Both the position numbers and the translations under genes were made by a program. 64,000 bases of DNA from Acidiflorens sp963847715 (lineage in GTDB: Bacteria > Acidobacteriota > Terriglobia > Terriglobales > Acidobacteriaceae). This document shows positions 1 to 6,502 of the stretch, in pieces (within the stretch, counting starts at the first letter, position 1; each line of letters starts with the position of its first letter). The notes under the pieces are model-generated. The model was given only the letters and a program-made list of their open reading frames with translations, was not told where the DNA came from and did no database searches. The stretch lies in contig CAWKAZ010000026.1 of NCBI GenBank assembly GCA_963847715.1, positions 434,001 to 498,000 of the forward strand. The letters are read 5' to 3'.

Positions 1-463
1 TTTTCGCGGCCGGAGCATTCCGATAGCGCTCGGCAATTTCCGGATCCGCCATGAACGACTCCACCAGCGATTTCAGATGCGGATTCTGAAACGTGGCCAC
101 AAACTCGGTCAGTGTGCGCCAGAGTTCGCCGATATCCTTGGTTGTCTTGGGCAGGTAATCGGTGAAATCGATGTCGGCTTCTTCCATCCGCCGCAGCTTG
201 TGAATGGTGAGCTGAAATCGACTCTTGTATTTATTGATTAGCCCTTTGACCTTAAGAAAGTCGTCCTGCTCGAAGGCCTCAAGGAATTCCTCGACGTTGT
301 CCCACATCTTCGCTTCGATCTGCCCGGTACGGTCGGCCAGGACGAGCGCAAGATACGGCTCGCCATTCTTCTTGGCCTTCACCTGCTTCTGCGCCACCAC
401 GAAGCTCGAGGTGATGATCTTATTTTCCTGCTGGGAACAACTGGAGATAAAAAACTCTTTCAT
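1..463 (-). CDS. YhaM-type 3'-5' exoribonuclease, N-terminal part (runs off the window)
   Basis: Reading leftward from the ATG at 461-463 gives about 154 codons starting MKEFFISSCSQQENKI, open to the window edge. The N-terminus is an OB-fold nucleic-acid-binding domain (about residues 10-95), with the KKNGEPYLALVLADRTGQIE and KMWDNVEEF stretches typical of the YhaM/Cbf1 family. In that family a C-terminal HD phosphohydrolase domain degrades RNA or single-stranded DNA 3' to 5'; here it would lie beyond base 1, so I cannot confirm it. A GGGGG run 4-8 bases before the ATG can serve as ribosome binding site. The surA-like gene lies upstream on the same strand, separated by repeats. Confidence 0.8.
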   Translation of the reverse strand, partial: MKEFFISSCSQQENKIITSSFVVAQKQVKAKKNGEPYLALVLADRTGQIEAKMWDNVEEFLEAFEQDDFLKVKGLINKYKSRFQLTIHKLRRMEEADIDFTDYLPKTTKDIGELWRTLTEFVATFQNPHLKSLVESFMADPEIAERYRNAPAAK

Positions 464-474
464 GAGCCCCCGCG

Positions 475-607
475 AAGGTTCGTACCCATCGCAACGCCTT
501 AAGGTTTCACACACCGCAACGCCTCAAGGTTCGTACCACTGCCACCTTTTAAGGTACGTAGCGACCGCAACCTTTAACGTACGTCACTACTGCAACCTTC
601 AAGGTTC
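475..607. repeat. 25-bp tandem repeat array
   Basis: Five units plus the start of a sixth begin at 475, 501, 526, 551, 576 and 601, each starting AAGGT or AACGT and ending CAACCTT or CAACGCCT. The first unit is 26 bp and the others are exactly 25 bp. Units are degenerate (roughly 65-80 percent alike by eye). The array runs straight into the palindromic element at 608 and sits between the surA-like stop and the YhaM start, in the untranslated leader of the latter. There are no spacers between units, so this is not a CRISPR. Confidence 0.75.
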
Positions 608-667
608 GTATCAGGGCATCGCTTTAGCGATGCCGCTAGTCTCGCATCGGACGCCCCTTTAGGGGCT
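608..667. repeat. Palindromic element P1, copy 1
   Basis: Two stem-loops in a row: GGCATCGCTTTAGCGATGCC at 614-633 and GCCCCTTTAGGGGC at 653-666, preceded by GTATCAGG. The same arrangement recurs at 4580, 6362, 46837 (reverse) and 48276 (reverse). Stem bases differ between copies but pairing is kept, which points to selection on the fold. Confidence 0.8.
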
Positions 668-689
668 GCGTCACGCACCCAAGATTAGC

Positions 690-1817
690 CTAAAACACGC
701 CGAGCTTCTTCTTCTTTTTCAGCTTTTTCGCGTTCTTCTCTTCTTTGGTCGTGGTCTCGACCGGTTTGGTTTGCTTGGCGCTCGCGCCCGAATCGACATA
801 GCCATTCTTGACGTCAATAAACGCCTCTTCGCGAAGCGTTGTCAGATAGATGCGTAGCGCCGGCTGCAGCTTCTGCATGTACAACGCATCCTGGATCCGC
901 GGCTCGACTTCTTTCAACGTTGGGACACCAGCCGTCTGATGCTCCGTCACCTGCAGAATCACGTATCCCTGCTTGGTGCGGATCACATCCGTCACTTCGC
1001 CCGCCTTGAGCGCGAATACCTTGTCTTCGAGTTCCTTCGAAAGGGTGCCGCGATTGAAATCCTTGAGATCGCCGCCGTCCTGAGCGGAAGGCCCGTCGGA
1101 AGCCTTCTTTGCCAGATCGGCAAATTTTGCGCCTTTGTGGATTTGGTCGAGCAGGTCCTCAGCCTTCACCTTTGCCGCCGCTAGCGCTGCTTCGGTCTCG
1201 GCATCAGAGGCCGGTACGGGTTTTCCGTCCGCGCCCACCGCTGGCTTCGGCAATTTCGGCGCCACCAGGATTTCGCTCAGGCGTACCGCCTCCGGACGTT
1301 CCATCTCCGCGCGGTGCTGGTCATAAAATTTCTTCACATCTTCTTTGTTCATGGCGAGGTGGCGGCTCACCTCGTCGCTGATCACCCGCTGTGTGACGAT
1401 CTGGTTGCGGAGGTTCTGCTTGAATTCCTCATACGAAGCTCCTTGCGCCTCGGCCGCCTTTTCCAGTTCCTCCATCGTCGACAGGTTCATCTGCTTGCGC
1501 ATCTCATCCAGACGCTTGATCAGTTCCGTGTCGCCGGTAATGCCGAGATCCTTGCCCTTTTGCAGTAGGAGTTGCTGGTCAATCAGGTCGCGAAGCACGT
1601 CGCGCTGTTTTTCGGCAAAAACGCGGTCGGCATTGGATGGGTCCTGCTGCTGCACTTCCTGCTTGAGCTGGTCACGGCTGCGGACATACTCCGTGCGGGT
1701 GATGATCTCGTTGTTCACGCGGGCAATAATTTCCTCGACTACGGTATCCGCGGGAGCGAGGGAGGGAAGCAGCAACGCATAACCGATCGCCAACAGCAGG
1801 GGAAGTCTCATCTTCAT
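690..1817 (-). CDS. SurA-like periplasmic chaperone / PpiC peptidyl-prolyl isomerase
   Basis: 375 residues with an N-terminal signal peptide (hydrophobic LPLLLAIGYALLLPSLAPA, cut before DTVVEEI). A SurA N-terminal domain follows (VVEEIIARVNNEIITRTEY, about residues 25-170). A PpiC/parvulin rotamase domain covers about 175-320 (RLSEILVAPKLP, GAKFADLAKKASDGPSAQDGG, GYVILQVTEH). The C-terminus is lysine-rich. Family role: folding of outer-membrane proteins in the periplasm. Starts at ATG 1817 or 1811 are both possible; 1817 is used because the charged MKMR precedes the hydrophobic core. The gene is first in a leftward pair with the YhaM-type gene. Confidence 0.88.
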   Translation of the reverse strand: MKMRLPLLLAIGYALLLPSLAPADTVVEEIIARVNNEIITRTEYVRSRDQLKQEVQQQDPSNADRVFAEKQRDVLRDLIDQQLLLQKGKDLGITGDTELIKRLDEMRKQMNLSTMEELEKAAEAQGASYEEFKQNLRNQIVTQRVISDEVSRHLAMNKEDVKKFYDQHRAEMERPEAVRLSEILVAPKLPKPAVGADGKPVPASDAETEAALAAAKVKAEDLLDQIHKGAKFADLAKKASDGPSAQDGGDLKDFNRGTLSKELEDKVFALKAGEVTDVIRTKQGYVILQVTEHQTAGVPTLKEVEPRIQDALYMQKLQPALRIYLTTLREEAFIDVKNGYVDSGASAKQTKPVETTTKEEKNAKKLKKKKKLGVF

Positions 1818-1944
1818 CGTTAGGGCTCTCTAAAAACCTGGGGTAATCCCGGGGAAAATTGTTTATTTATTTTACGCTGCTAACTGTATAGAGGCCAATG
1901 GAGCGGGCGGGGTTGTTCGAGGGGCTTTGCCTGTTAGGTATAAG

Positions 1945-2700
1945 CTAGTTGCCTCGTGTCAGCGTCAAAGCCGTCACATCATTGTGTTTCGGGACCATGC
2001 GCATGAAGTCTTGCACTCGCTGCAGGATGTTCTGGGAGAGAACTTTAGCCGGAGCGCGTCCCGCCTCCATGACGTTTTTCACTCCCTGCAGGCCGAACTC
2101 CGCGTTCTTCGACTCGGCCTCAACGACACCGCGGGAGACCACAGCCAGCGAGCCCTGAGGGCCTAATCCGACGATGCGAGCGTCGGTCGGCGCGAGTGAG
2201 AACAGCCCGAGGGGCAGCCCGGTAGCGGGCAGTTCGACCACACTCGATTCGTCGCGCAGTAGAGCAGGCGTGTGGCCCGCATTGACATAGCAAACCGTAC
2301 CGAGTTCCTCGTTGTAGCATCCGGCAAAAGCAGGACAGCTCCGCACGCCACCAGCCGCCCGCATGATCTCGAGATTCAAACGCCGCGACAACTCGATCAT
2401 CGCATCCGATTCGTTTAGCTCATCGACCGCAAAAAGCTGTTCCGCGGCGGAGCGGAAGCATGCTTGCGCAGCCTGCAAAACGGGCGCGCTGGTTTCGCGT
2501 TTTCCTGCGACGTCGAGCAATCCGAAAATGAAACGGTTCGGGCTGACCCGCAAAAAATCATGCAAATCGCCTCCTGCCCGCGACGAAAAATAGGCGACCG
2601 CCATATCCGCGCCCTGCAGAGAAGGAGTCTCTCCGTGCACAATATCCTGAACTTCTGCAGTGTTTGATCCGAACCCGAGCTTCGAGAGGAGCGCCTTCAT
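1945..2700 (-). CDS. SpoIIE/PP2C-type protein phosphatase
   Basis: 251 residues from ATG 2700 (MKALLSKLGFGSNTAEV). An upstream in-frame ATG at 2766 would add 22 residues not typical of the family, so the shorter start is preferred. The domain is a PPM/SpoIIE serine phosphatase of the RsbU type: SSRAGGDLHDFLRV (metal-binding GGD equivalent), FIFGLLDVAGK, VNAGHTPALL and a final DVTALTLTRG strand. Such enzymes dephosphorylate anti-sigma antagonists or other regulators. No sensor domain is attached, so the input is unknown. Transcribed toward the surA-like gene with a gap of about 130 bp. Confidence 0.82.
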   Translation of the reverse strand: MKALLSKLGFGSNTAEVQDIVHGETPSLQGADMAVAYFSSRAGGDLHDFLRVSPNRFIFGLLDVAGKRETSAPVLQAAQACFRSAAEQLFAVDELNESDAMIELSRRLNLEIMRAAGGVRSCPAFAGCYNEELGTVCYVNAGHTPALLRDESSVVELPATGLPLGLFSLAPTDARIVGLGPQGSLAVVSRGVVEAESKNAEFGLQGVKNVMEAGRAPAKVLSQNILQRVQDFMRMVPKHNDVTALTLTRGN

Positions 2701-2911
2701 GACGGGGGAAGTTAACACAAAGTCCAACCCGGGGCAATGACCTGGAAGTGCCGCAAAACTTTGCATTTCAGGAAGGTGAAGCCGCGATGGGGGCCTGGCT
2801 TAGCCCAGCGCTCTTGCCCGAGCAGGCCCAACTCTGGCGACGCGCAAATCTCCGCGTTTTTACTGCTTAGACTAAGCACTATAATCGAAGACCTGCCTGC
2901 CGAGGTGTTTC

Positions 2912-3511
2912 ATGGATTGCGGGTTTCGTTGTTGCGTTGCCAGCCTGTTCGCCGTTCTGCCTCTCGCATCGCTAGCAGCACCACAGGAACCCTCGTCGCA
3001 GCCTCCCCCGCCGATACGAGTGTGCGTGGCCGTGGTCGACAACCACACCGCCCAGTCGCTTTTTGTGGAACGAATGACGGAACGACTGGCGCGTGGTCTA
3101 TCCGGGAGCAAGATCAAAGCCGTGGCCATGGATTCCAGCACCACCGGCGATCGAACCCTGCATCCCACTTCGGAGAATGGGGATGAAATAAAGACTCGAG
3201 AGTGCGACTATCTGGTGCTCACGCAGGTGACTGACCCGAAAGATGACAATCCAACTGAGTTCCCCTCTCCCAACATTTCCATAGGGAAAAGAACGCCGAG
3301 CACCGATGCGAGCGACCCGATGGGAGGACAGTCCGGGTCGGCGTATCGGGAGAATCTGGAGGTCAATTCCGCCCTATTTCGCCCGGGAACACCAAAGGCA
3401 GTGATTGAAACCCGCCTCCTGGATCAACCCTCCGGCAACGTATCCGACAGTTTGATGCAAGCCATGGACCGCGTAGCGAATCGCATCTCGCACGAATTAA
3501 AAAAGAAGTAA
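2912..3511 (+). CDS. Secreted protein of unknown function
   Basis: 199 residues with a signal peptide (MDCGFRCCVASLFAVLPLASLAAP). I do not recognise a domain. The mature part contains IRVCVAVVDNHTAQSLFVERMTERLARGL, an ATP-independent-looking fold start, then a low-complexity middle and a basic C-terminus (ISHELKKK). This outline (short strand, then a helix that enumerates a pair of substrates) resembles secreted acidobacterial proteins that are only known as hypothetical. A GAGG sequence precedes the ATG by 6 bases. Divergent from the phosphatase gene. Confidence 0.6.
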   Translation: MDCGFRCCVASLFAVLPLASLAAPQEPSSQPPPPIRVCVAVVDNHTAQSLFVERMTERLARGLSGSKIKAVAMDSSTTGDRTLHPTSENGDEIKTRECDYLVLTQVTDPKDDNPTEFPSPNISIGKRTPSTDASDPMGGQSGSAYRENLEVNSALFRPGTPKAVIETRLLDQPSGNVSDSLMQAMDRVANRISHELKKK

Positions 3512-3560
3512 TAAGCTGCAAAGCTTGGCGGACGATCGCGCAGGATTCGCGATCTTACCG

Positions 3561-3863
3561 TCAGCAATGCCCCGACGTCTTTTCGAGTTCAATCCGCAGG
3601 GCGGCGCAGAATTCAAGTCCAAAGCAAAAACCTGAGCGGTTGCGGACAGTCCCAGCCACGCGGATCGTCCTGCCCGCGGCTCGGAACTCTACTTCCATCA
3701 CCTCGCCGGGCTGCAGGTTGACTCCGGCATAGATCTCCATGCCCGCGCGGCTCAGCTTGGAAACCAAGCCGGGTACAACCTGGCTTGGGGCACCCGGGAG
3801 CGCGATGAAGACCGGCGTGTGCATTCGATATCGGATGAAGCGGCGAGAGTTGATCGAGTTCAT
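3561..3863 (-). CDS. PilZ-domain protein
   Basis: From ATG 3863 the protein has 100 residues (MNSINSRRFIRYRMHTPVFI). The frame is open up to 3953, but the extra 30 residues overlap the end of the upstream gene and look non-coding. The RRFIRYRMHTPVFI opening, the SRAGMEIYAGVNLQPGEVMEVEF segment and RVAGTVRNRSGFCFGLEF give the strand order of a PilZ domain. The usual c-di-GMP signature RxxxR...D/NxSxxG is only partly kept (RRFIR is present; SKLSRAGM replaces D/NLSxxG), so ligand binding is uncertain. It lies 25 bp behind a second PilZ-like gene. Confidence 0.7.
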   Translation of the reverse strand: MNSINSRRFIRYRMHTPVFIALPGAPSQVVPGLVSKLSRAGMEIYAGVNLQPGEVMEVEFRAAGRTIRVAGTVRNRSGFCFGLEFCAALRIELEKTSGHC

Positions 3864-3888
3864 TGCGAGTGAATCGCCAAAATGCAAT

Positions 3889-4374
3889 CTACTTGAGTAC
3901 GCCGAAGTGCAGCACGTATGCCGCAACGGCTGAACCGATGGCGAGCAGCCCAATCATTCCAGCGAACTTGAACCGCCAAAATGTCGACTCGTTTTGCTGT
4001 GCCGACGCAGCACGCAGCTTCTCCATCCAGTCCAATTCCAATTTGTCTTGCGACCTCATCCCGACAAGCGCGCCAACGCGGCGCTGATCGTCCGGTGGGA
4101 GCGAAATGAAGCGGAAGGGCTGCAACTGATCGCTGACCGGCGGCAGCATCTCTGCTCCTCCAAGCACCGACCCGGCTTCGGTCATGAACATCAACCGTAC
4201 CTGCGATCCCTGGTCGACCGACTGCGGGACCGAAAGCAGGCCACCGGTAAGAGAAATCACTTTAAGGTTGGCCCCGACGCGCTGGCCATTCGCAAACCGA
4301 AGCACGATCGGATTTTGACCGACCAGACGGGCGCGAGGGTAGCGCCACGGGCGAGATTGGGGAGGGCTGCTCAT
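3889..4374 (-). CDS. PilZ-like protein with C-terminal membrane anchor
   Basis: 161 residues. Residues 1-105 resemble a PilZ beta-barrel (PRARLVGQNPIVLRFANGQRVGANLKVISLTGGLL); the basic R-x-R pair and SLTGGLL correspond to the RxxxR and D/NxSxxG motifs, loosely. A linker with KLELDWMEKLRAAS follows. One transmembrane helix (FKFAGMIGLLAIGSAVAAYVL) lies at the extreme C-terminus, so the domain would face the cytoplasm as a tail-anchored protein. First gene of a two-gene PilZ operon with the gene ending at 3561. Confidence 0.68.
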   Translation of the reverse strand: MSSPPQSRPWRYPRARLVGQNPIVLRFANGQRVGANLKVISLTGGLLSVPQSVDQGSQVRLMFMTEAGSVLGGAEMLPPVSDQLQPFRFISLPPDDQRRVGALVGMRSQDKLELDWMEKLRAASAQQNESTFWRFKFAGMIGLLAIGSAVAAYVLHFGVLK

Positions 4375-4692
4375 AATACCAGCAGTATCCCGCGGACCCG
4401 GTCCAAACAGAAGATTACCTAAGTTTGGGCAGGCATGATTTCAGAACAATCACAGCCGTTCCCCGCCGAAATCGCGGGCGTCCCTGCCACCCGCTCTGGA
4501 TTAGCGACTCCCTGAAAAGATGGGTTTTGTATCAGGGTTTTGTATCAGGGTTTTGTATCAGGGTTTTGTTCAAGGTTTTGTATCAGGGTATCGCTTTAGC
4601 GATACCGTAGCGTCTTGATTTCAGATGCCCCTTTAGGGGCTGGCCGTCGGCAAGCACTGTTTTCCGCGATCTCTTTAGTTGGCCGAGGCGCC
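4375..4692. repeat. Gap of 318 bp: 13-bp tandem repeat plus palindromic element P1, copy 2
   Basis: No gene is visible. From 4525 the 13-bp word TTTTGTATCAGGG occurs three times in tandem, then a 12-bp variant, then once more (4576-4588). This last copy is itself the left end of a P1 element: TATCGCTTTAGCGATA at 4589-4604 and GCCCCTTTAGGGGC at 4627-4640. Similarity to copy 3 (6362) continues rightward for about 50 bp, including the word CTCTTTAG. The left part (4375-4500) holds nothing I recognise. Confidence 0.75.
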
Positions 4693-6147
4693 CTACTCCC
4701 CGTATTTGTCTTTGAGTTGCCGCGCGACTTCATCCCGAAGCTGCCGGTAATCGCAATGGACGGCCGCGCGCAACGCGGCCTCGGTCGAACTCCCCTGCGA
4801 AAGGCGCTCAAGAACATGCGCAACTTCGCTCATCCCATAGGCGTCGCGAATGTACTCAGTAACCGCCAGAGATTCGGCATAAGCCGCAGTGGCCTCCGGC
4901 GCGGAGAACGTCATGAAACTGCCTTCGAGAATATTCAGTGGAATCTCATTCCCCGACCCATACATCTGCGCGAGCTGATGTCCGAACGAAGCTGCCGACT
5001 TGCCTTCTTCGATCTGCGCAATGCCTTCGTTCAACCAGGTTGGACACCGATTTCCCGACATCTGTGCAACAAACGAATGCGTGAGTTCGTGCTTCAGAAC
5101 CCGTGCCAGATCGCGAGTAACACTCTGCACCCCGCTGACCGGAATGCGCAGCTTGCCGTCGTTGATCGCCCCGCTCCAGGAGGGCGCCTGCGTCACGTCG
5201 AAGAATGCCTGTTGCGTGTACAGAGTGACCGCAATCGTGTTGTGCGGCGAGTAGCCGAGATCCCGCACCAGGTCGTCATATTCGGAATCGAGCGTGGCCA
5301 GCAGGTCGCGCCGAAAACTCTCCGACGTGTCCTTGCCTTCAAAGTGAAGATTAAAATGGCTGCTCTCGCGCTGCGAAAACTCGGATTCGGCACTCGATTC
5401 ACGCTCCGCCTTCGCCAGATACTGGCTGACGGTGGCATCCGGACGCAGCGCCAGCGACTTCTTCCACGACCGAATCGCATCCGGCGTATGATCGCTGGCG
5501 AATTGCACGAAGCCCAGCATGGCAATCGCGTCGGGCGAATCGGGTGCGATAGTCGCTGCATGCTGCGCATACGAGAGCGCCTCGGCGGCGTGCCCGGTGC
5601 GCATCAGCGTGGCCGCGTAATAAATAAGGAGCGTGGCATTGTCGGGCTGGAACCGCAGCGCGGATTCGTAATAACGTTTGGCCGCCGGAAAGTTTCCATG
5701 ATCGGATTCAAATTTGCCGGCGAGAAAGAATGCAGTGGCGGCAACCTCGGCATTGCTGCTCTGCGCCAGGCTGGCGAGAGCGTCTGTATCGATCTTGTTG
5801 TCGCGAATCACCTTTTCGGCAACGTCTGCTTCGTGCGTGAACGTGGGCGCGGCTGGAGTGATGTCCGGAACATTGGCCACCGCTCCCGAACCGCCGCGAA
5901 CCGGAGCTACTCCGCCAGCATCGATGTGGTCGACCGACGCTTTCGGGATCGCATAAGTATCTTCGCCGAGATCGTATTCGACATGATCCTTGTTCTCGCG
6001 AACCTGATCGGCCCAGATCGTGCGCCCATTCTTCAGATGAATCACATCCGCGGACGCAGGAAGCGACGCCAGAAGCACTAGAATGAGGAGATTGCCTCGC
6101 ACACGGCTGATTCTAGCAACGGGGTAGAAGGCCGGTAAGGTGACCAA
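4693..6147 (-). CDS. TPR protein with peptidase-MA-like metalloprotease domain
   Basis: 484 residues with an N-terminal signal or anchor (LLILVLLASLPASAD). A short N-terminal SH3-like stretch (VIHLKNGRTIWADQVRE) is followed by TPR repeats at about 105-245 (FFLAGKFESDHGNFPAAKRYYESALRF and following). The C-terminal gluzincin domain at about 265-470 carries the zinc motif HELTH near residue 352, with downstream Glu in WLNEGIAQIEEG. Predicted periplasmic or secreted metallopeptidase; substrate unknown. Divergent from the M1-like peptidase gene at 6503, with repeats between. Confidence 0.82.
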   Translation of the reverse strand: MVTLPAFYPVARISRVRGNLLILVLLASLPASADVIHLKNGRTIWADQVRENKDHVEYDLGEDTYAIPKASVDHIDAGGVAPVRGGSGAVANVPDITPAAPTFTHEADVAEKVIRDNKIDTDALASLAQSSNAEVAATAFFLAGKFESDHGNFPAAKRYYESALRFQPDNATLLIYYAATLMRTGHAAEALSYAQHAATIAPDSPDAIAMLGFVQFASDHTPDAIRSWKKSLALRPDATVSQYLAKAERESSAESEFSQRESSHFNLHFEGKDTSESFRRDLLATLDSEYDDLVRDLGYSPHNTIAVTLYTQQAFFDVTQAPSWSGAINDGKLRIPVSGVQSVTRDLARVLKHELTHSFVAQMSGNRCPTWLNEGIAQIEEGKSAASFGHQLAQMYGSGNEIPLNILEGSFMTFSAPEATAAYAESLAVTEYIRDAYGMSEVAHVLERLSQGSSTEAALRAAVHCDYRQLRDEVARQLKDKYGE

Positions 6148-6502
6148 GGTGCTGACACTGGAGCAGTTTTTTCGGCCCGATGCGTTGGTTCACTGCCGCA
6201 ATCACTCGCTTTTTGCATGGCGGGGCGGTTCACGACTGGAGTCGACGGTTTGAGTGGAAACCGCTGCAGTCGAAGGCTTTTGGGTGGCGCAGCGGTTCAC
6301 CGCTGCGATAAAGGCCATGCTTTCAGCGACGGCTTTACGGTTTGCTGAAACGCTCGGTTTCGTATCAGGGTATCGCTTTAGCGATACCGTAATCGTTTTG
6401 ATTTCAGATGCCCCTTTAGGGGCTGGACATCGACAGTGGGATCTTTCAGCAAACTCTTTAGCCGCTGAGGGACCCACAGTCAGATATTGGTTTTCAGGAA
6501 AC
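6148..6502. repeat. Gap of 355 bp: P3-type palindromes and P1 copy 3
   Basis: This gap between divergent peptidase genes holds stacked palindromes: CGACTGGAGTCG near 6233, a P3-type element around 6285-6316 (GGGTGGCGCAGCGGTTCACCG and its partner arm), and a P1 element at 6362-6425 (TATCGCTTTAGCGATA, then GCCCCTTTAGGGGC at 6410-6423). The open frame from 6254 into the M1-like gene runs through these repeats and is not taken as coding. Promoters must lie here, but none is convincing by eye. Confidence 0.7.

Noticed and set aside
475..607. Possible CRISPR array
   Set aside because: Units follow each other without unique spacers, are degenerate, and no cas genes lie nearby.
4615..6081. 488-codon open frame on the + strand
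   Set aside because: It is the antisense of the TPR/peptidase-MA gene, which has a signal peptide, TPRs and HELTH; the + frame has no recognisable domain and is Arg-rich.
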